From Allobosea sp. Root483D1 (GTDB taxonomy: Bacteria > Pseudomonadota > Alphaproteobacteria > Rhizobiales > Beijerinckiaceae): a DNA stretch of 64,000 bases. Both the position numbers and the translations under genes were made by a program. Under the pieces are notes generated by a model. The model searched no databases. It was not told the DNA's origin and worked only from the letters and a program-made list of their open reading frames with translations. The DNA lies in the NCBI RefSeq assembly GCF_001429505.1, contig NZ_LMJW01000001.1, positions 1,180,606-1,244,605 on the forward strand, written 5' to 3'. Shown piece by piece: positions 60,813-64,000 of the stretch; the first letter of the stretch is position 1, and each line of letters starts with the position of its first letter.

Positions 60813-61340
60813 ATGGCAGGCCGGCACGGACCGATCGATTTCATCATCGCAGCGGCAATTTCGCTGCTGATGCTGCTGGCGGTACGCCCCGCCCAGGCGC
60901 GCGAGATCGTCGACTTCCCCGATTACCGCTACCAGCCCGGCACCATCCTGATCCGTACCGCCGAGCGCAAGCTCTACTACATCGCGGCACCCGGCCAGGC
61001 GCTGCGCTACACCATCGCCGTCGGCAAGGCCGGCAAGCAGTGGCGCGGCGTCAAATATGTCGAGGAATTGGTGGTCGAGCCGGCCTGGAGCCCGCCGGCC
61101 CAGGTCAAGCGCGACAATCCGCGACTGCCGGACGTGATCCCCAGTGGAGCGCCGAACAACCCGATGGGCGCGCGCGTCATCGGCCTCGGCCCCGGCGGCC
61201 AATACGCCATCCACGGCACCAACAACCCGCGCTCGGTCGGCACCGCCGCCTCCTATGGCTGCTTTCGCATGCACAACAGCGACGTGATCGATCTCTATGC
61301 CCGCGTCCGGATGGGGACACCTGTCGTCGTGATGCCCTGA
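60813..61340 (+). CDS. L,D-transpeptidase (YkuD domain)
   Basis: The protein has 175 residues from the ATG at 60813, since AAGGAG precedes it. The ATG at 60795 lies upstream of that site. The signal peptide ends near RPAQA. The YkuD domain follows, with the catalytic block HGTNNPRSVGTAASYGCFRMHNSDVIDLY containing His, Ser-X-Gly-Cys and Arg. It makes 3-3 crosslinks or attaches proteins to peptidoglycan in the periplasm. Confidence 0.92.
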   Translation: MAGRHGPIDFIIAAAISLLMLLAVRPAQAREIVDFPDYRYQPGTILIRTAERKLYYIAAPGQALRYTIAVGKAGKQWRGVKYVEELVVEPAWSPPAQVKRDNPRLPDVIPSGAPNNPMGARVIGLGPGGQYAIHGTNNPRSVGTAASYGCFRMHNSDVIDLYARVRMGTPVVVMP

Positions 61341-61512
61341 GCACCGACGCATCCCGGCACCGCCGCCGATTCGGCAATTTCTTCCGAGGAATCGCGGGGC
61401 TTTTCGTATCGGAACCTCTCGCTTGTCGAGAAAAAGCCGGATATCGTTTTCGAAGGCGTAACGCTGAGTCCAGCGCGCCTTTCGAACCGATATGTCTTCA
61501 GAGGGGTACCCG

Positions 61513-61830
61513 ATGGATCATCTCGCCGACGTCAAGAAGTTCGCCAAGAAGCCTCTGAATGAGGCCGCGTTCGCCGGCATGAGCAAGGCCTATGCACTGG
61601 TCATGAGCAAGCCCGATACACGCTATGTCGCCTGCTCCGACCCCGCCGAACTCGAGCGCGTCCGCGAGAACTTCCTGAAGAAGAAGCTCGGCCTGAAGAG
61701 CGCCGACCTCGACGCCAGCGTCAAGGCCACTTGCGATCACATGAAGGCCGACAAGACCAAGTCGCGCCTGACCTTCTACTATCTGCTCGCCGAGCATTAC
61801 GGCAAGCTCGACGCCTTCGTAAAGAAATAA
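61513..61830 (+). CDS. DUF2853-family protein
   Basis: The protein has 105 residues from the ATG at 61513 (GAGGGG upstream). It is a soluble helical protein. The arrangement LNEAAFAGMSKAYALVMSKPDTRYVACSDPAELERVRENFLKKKLGL and the closing KSRLTFYYLLAEHYGKL fit DUF2853, a small family without established function. It is monocistronic. Confidence 0.8.
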   Translation: MDHLADVKKFAKKPLNEAAFAGMSKAYALVMSKPDTRYVACSDPAELERVRENFLKKKLGLKSADLDASVKATCDHMKADKTKSRLTFYYLLAEHYGKLDAFVKK

Positions 61831-61953
61831 GCCTGGCCACGGAGCCCGACCTGATGGCGCCCCCTCGGGCGCCATTCGCATGTCAGAGCCGCGAAAACTG
61901 CGCAGAACGACGCAAGACCGGAACATCCAGGATCCACCTTTTGGGGGGTTTCG

Positions 61954-62085
61954 ATGTTCACGCTGTCCCGCTCCGTCCTGTCCGGCCACGCCCAGACGCT
62001 CTTCACCGTCGCCGAGGCCGCCTTCGCTTCGATGATCGTCTTCGGTGCCGGCCTCGCCTTCGGCACCACGATCGGCTTCTTTTGA
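61954..62085 (+). CDS. 43-residue hydrophobic small protein
   Basis: The ATG at 61954 has a G-run (61942-61947) as ribosome site. The product starts MFTLSRSVLSGHAQTLFTVA and ends with a glycine-rich hydrophobic helix (MIVFGAGLAFGTTIGFF). It stops seven bases before the next small gene, implying a two-gene operon. I do not recognise it. A membrane micropeptide is likely. Confidence 0.5.
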   Translation: MFTLSRSVLSGHAQTLFTVAEAAFASMIVFGAGLAFGTTIGFF

Positions 62086-62092
62086 GGCGGTC

Positions 62093-62296
62093 ATGCCGAC
62101 CATCGCCACCTCAAGCACCCGTCCGCATTTCAAGATCGGACGCGACCGCGAGGGCCACTGGATCGCGGTCGAGACGCATGGCCGCGGCGGCGGCTATTTC
62201 CGCAGCCGGGACGATGCCCTGCATTATGCCCGCGCCGAGGCAGGCCTTGGCGCCGTGACGTTCAGCGACCGACCGCTCGCGCTGCGCCTGTCGTAG
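62093..62296 (+). CDS. Small basic protein, DUF2188-like
   Basis: The protein has 67 residues from the ATG at 62093, with GAGGCGG just upstream. The pattern FKIGRDREGHWIAVETHGRGGGYFRSRDDALHYARAEAG resembles DUF2188-type proteins, in which a short beta hairpin precedes a helix with DALxxAR. Function is unknown. It follows the 43-residue ORF by seven bases and converges on the cyclopropane synthase gene. Confidence 0.65.
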   Translation: MPTIATSSTRPHFKIGRDREGHWIAVETHGRGGGYFRSRDDALHYARAEAGLGAVTFSDRPLALRLS

Positions 62297-62302
62297 CCGC
62301 GC

Positions 62303-63601
62303 TCAACGATAGAGATCGACCCGCGTCAGCGGCAGGCCCGACGGGCCCTTGCGCCGCTTCGAGACCAGCGTCTGGTTGATCAGCGCCCCGCCCCTCTCGA
62401 AGGCGAGCGAGCAGCCGGCGAGATAGAGCAGCCACATCCGGGTCCGCTCCGGCCCGACTTCCGCTTCGGCTACCGCCTTGTTCGCGTTCAGCCGCTCGAA
62501 CCACAGCCGCGTCGTGCGCTGATAGTGCTCGCGCCAGCCCTCGACATCGTGGACCTCGAAGCCGTAGCGCTCGAGATTGGCGATCGACATGCCCAAATGG
62601 TCGAGCTCTCCGCCCGGGAAGATGTAGCGCACCAGCGCGCGATACTCGGCCGGCATCTTGTTGAAGGCCTTGTCGGTCTTCTTGGCGCGCCGCGAGATCG
62701 AATGATGCAGGTAAAGGCCGCGCGGCTTGAGCAGCCGGTTCACCGCCTGGAAATAGGTCGGATGGTTGCGGATTCCGACGTGCTCGAACATGCCGATCGA
62801 GGAGACCTTGTCGAACTGCCCCTCCATCTGGGTGAAGTCCTTGAGATGGAGCGTGACCTTGCCGGTCAGGCCGAGCGCCTCGACCTTTTCGCGCGCCAGC
62901 TTGAGCTGCTCCTCCGCCAGCGTCACGCCATGCGCCTCGACACCGTAATGCTGGGCGGCGTAACAGACGAGCGCGCCCCAGCCGCAGCCGATGTCGAGCA
63001 GCTTGTCGCCCGGTTTCAAGCGCAGCTTGCGGCAGATCATCTCGAGCTTGTCGGTCTGCGCGCGTTCGAGATCGTCATGGTCCTCGGTGAAATAGGCGCA
63101 GGTGTAGACCATGCGCTCGTCAAGGAAGAGCCGATAGAATGCGTTCGAGACGTCGTAGTGATGGGCGATATTGGCCTTGTTCGTCGCCGGCTTGCCGTCG
63201 CGGGCGATCTCGTCGCCCTTGATGTGCTCGACCGCCTGCGGCGCCCTGCCCGGCGCGAAGATGAAGCGCCTGACGACATCGAACACCCCCGCCTTGGAGA
63301 TGCCGCGCGCCAGCCGGCCGACCTTGCCGTCCGGCCGGGCCGCGGCAAGGTCGAAGATCGTGCCGTTCTCGATCGCAATCCGGTCGGAGACATGCAGATG
63401 CAGCAGCGTATCGAGCTTCGGCTTGCGCAGCAGCGCCGCGACGACGCCGGCATCGCGGATGGCGATCATCAGCCCGTCCGCCGGCCAATCAGCCGGGACG
63501 CGTGAGCCGTCCCAAAGCGAGAAACCGAGCTTCAGCCCAAGCTTCTGGTATGCTTCGGTCAGGAGCCGCCGCAGCGCCTCGATGCGCTTGTTGTCACTCA
63601 T
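62303..63601 (-). CDS. cfa: Cyclopropane-fatty-acyl-phospholipid synthase family methyltransferase
   Basis: The 432-residue protein has an N-terminal lipid-binding-like domain (about 1-130). An SAM-dependent methyltransferase domain with LDIGCGWGALVCYAAQHYGVEAHGVTLAEEQ follows. KVSSIGMFEHVG and YFQAVNRLLKPRGLYLHHSI are canonical CFA blocks. It adds a methylene bridge to unsaturated membrane lipids. Related tuberculostearate-type methylases are possible. Confidence 0.9.
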   Translation of the reverse strand: MSDNKRIEALRRLLTEAYQKLGLKLGFSLWDGSRVPADWPADGLMIAIRDAGVVAALLRKPKLDTLLHLHVSDRIAIENGTIFDLAAARPDGKVGRLARGISKAGVFDVVRRFIFAPGRAPQAVEHIKGDEIARDGKPATNKANIAHHYDVSNAFYRLFLDERMVYTCAYFTEDHDDLERAQTDKLEMICRKLRLKPGDKLLDIGCGWGALVCYAAQHYGVEAHGVTLAEEQLKLAREKVEALGLTGKVTLHLKDFTQMEGQFDKVSSIGMFEHVGIRNHPTYFQAVNRLLKPRGLYLHHSISRRAKKTDKAFNKMPAEYRALVRYIFPGGELDHLGMSIANLERYGFEVHDVEGWREHYQRTTRLWFERLNANKAVAEAEVGPERTRMWLLYLAGCSLAFERGGALINQTLVSKRRKGPSGLPLTRVDLYR

Positions 63602-63677
63602 GCTGGATCAAAGCCGTTGCAATCGCATCGTTTTTGGCCGGCCGCGGCTCGCTTGGCAACCGTCACGGCCGCACGGC

Positions 63678-63887
63678 TCAGAAATCGCTGGCGATGCCCT
63701 TCACTTCCCAATCGTCATAGCGCACCGGCTCAAGGCCGCCGCGCCCATCGATCTCTCTTTGCTGCTTGAGTTCGGCGGCCTTGGCGTCGATCGCCGCACG
63801 CCGCGCCTGCGCTTCCGCGAGCGCACGCTGCGCTGCCGGCGACAATTCCTTTGCGGGCGCTTCATCCGCCTTCGTCTGCGCGCTCAT
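63678..63887 (-). CDS. DUF1674/SDHAF4-like succinate dehydrogenase assembly factor
   Basis: The protein has 69 residues from the ATG at 63887. A longer frame to 63974 adds an unlikely leader. The C-terminal block EIDGRGGLEPVRYDDWEVKGIASDF is the hallmark of SDHAF4/DUF1674, which helps flavinylated SdhA join the complex. The N-terminal half is an Ala/Lys-rich helix. It is divergent from a gene beginning at the window edge. Confidence 0.9.
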   Translation of the reverse strand: MSAQTKADEAPAKELSPAAQRALAEAQARRAAIDAKAAELKQQREIDGRGGLEPVRYDDWEVKGIASDF

Positions 63888-63995
63888 GATCGGCCATTCT
63901 CTTGCAGGATCGGCACCATCCCCACCACATAGGGACGAAACCGCATTCCGGCGAGCCTTTCCGCGCCGGAGCACGGAGGCAAGAAGGGATTCTCG

Positions 63996-64000
63996 ATGAA
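63996..64000 (+). CDS. Start of a gene running off the right edge (possibly htpX)
   Basis: An ATG at 63996 is preceded by AAGAAGGGA at a normal spacing, and only five bases are visible. In related genomes the DUF1674 gene is commonly divergent from htpX, whose product often begins Met-Asn, and ATGAA would allow that. The identity is inference from synteny only. Confidence 0.3.

Noticed and set aside
1-64000. CRISPR arrays, transposases, phage genes and integrase sites
   Set aside because: No regularly spaced repeats, IS-type terminal repeats or phage genes are visible. The repeats present are isolated palindromes.

Overview
The window is a chromosomal segment of a high-GC alphaproteobacterium of the order Hyphomicrobiales. 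Bosea or a close relative is my best guess. Supporting signs are a short SerA next to a hmuTUV haem importer with an IsdG-type oxygenase and HutX, a Co-type nitrile hydratase, a TTAA-N7-TTAAC (CtrA-type) site, a DUF1674/SDHAF4 gene at the right edge, and rhizobial-style intergenic palindromes. Gene density is high, genes are collinear in short operons, and I see no phage, transposase, rRNA, tRNA or CRISPR. The genus is inference from gene content, not from a marker gene.

Layout. 1-900: divergent phnG (fragment)/phnF with two operator-like palindromes. 900-6340: serA, then the hmuTUV haem importer facing hmuQ-hutX (haem degradation and handling). 6.5-11.7 kb: an envelope block with a Wzx-like flippase, a tyrosine phosphatase, ppa, galU and galE. 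11.8-17.5 kb: a lytic transglycosylase behind a CtrA-type site, a DUF459/SGNH protein with Thr in place of the catalytic Ser, a YcaQ-type DNA glycosylase, a MazE-like/MazF toxin-antitoxin pair and a WD40 gene. 17.7-20.0 kb: an isolated B12-binding/radical SAM gene beside about 0.7 kb without genes. 20.0-23.8 kb: a zinc block with a small His-rich membrane ORF, znuC-, znuB- and znuA-like genes and a CobW GTPase, with Zur-like sites at two positions. 24.2-25.8 kb: a Tat-exported glucan biosynthesis protein. 26.0-29.8 kb: a TAXI TRAP transporter plus DUF1850. 30.1-35.6 kb: a nitrile/amide block with a gamma-glutamyltransferase-like enzyme, an amidase, Co-type nitrile hydratase alpha and beta and its accessory protein, and a secreted propeller-like protein. 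This block converges on a NicO-type Ni/Co transporter and its DUF1007 partner.

37.6-41.2 kb: a fused indolepyruvate ferredoxin oxidoreductase. 41.2-43.0 kb: an Asp-nucleophile hydrolase divergent from a Crp/Fnr regulator. 44.4-53.8 kb: one long operon with an acyl-CoA synthetase, a complete branched-chain-type ABC importer (livG, livH, livM, a binding protein, livF), a membrane zinc peptidase and a PaaK-like protein with a degenerate ATP loop. This looks like uptake and CoA activation of an organic acid. 53.9-64.0 kb: ung, a 5'-nucleotidase, hemH, a hydrolase/MarR pair with a double operator, an SPFH/NfeD pair, an L,D-transpeptidase preceded by a 30-codon ORF resembling its signal peptide, several small genes, a cyclopropane synthase-like gene and DUF1674. 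The observations I rate highest are the small His-rich ORF heading the zinc operon, the palindromic element inside the NicO reading frame, the liv operon with its peptidase and odd ligase, and the signal-peptide-like mini-ORF.
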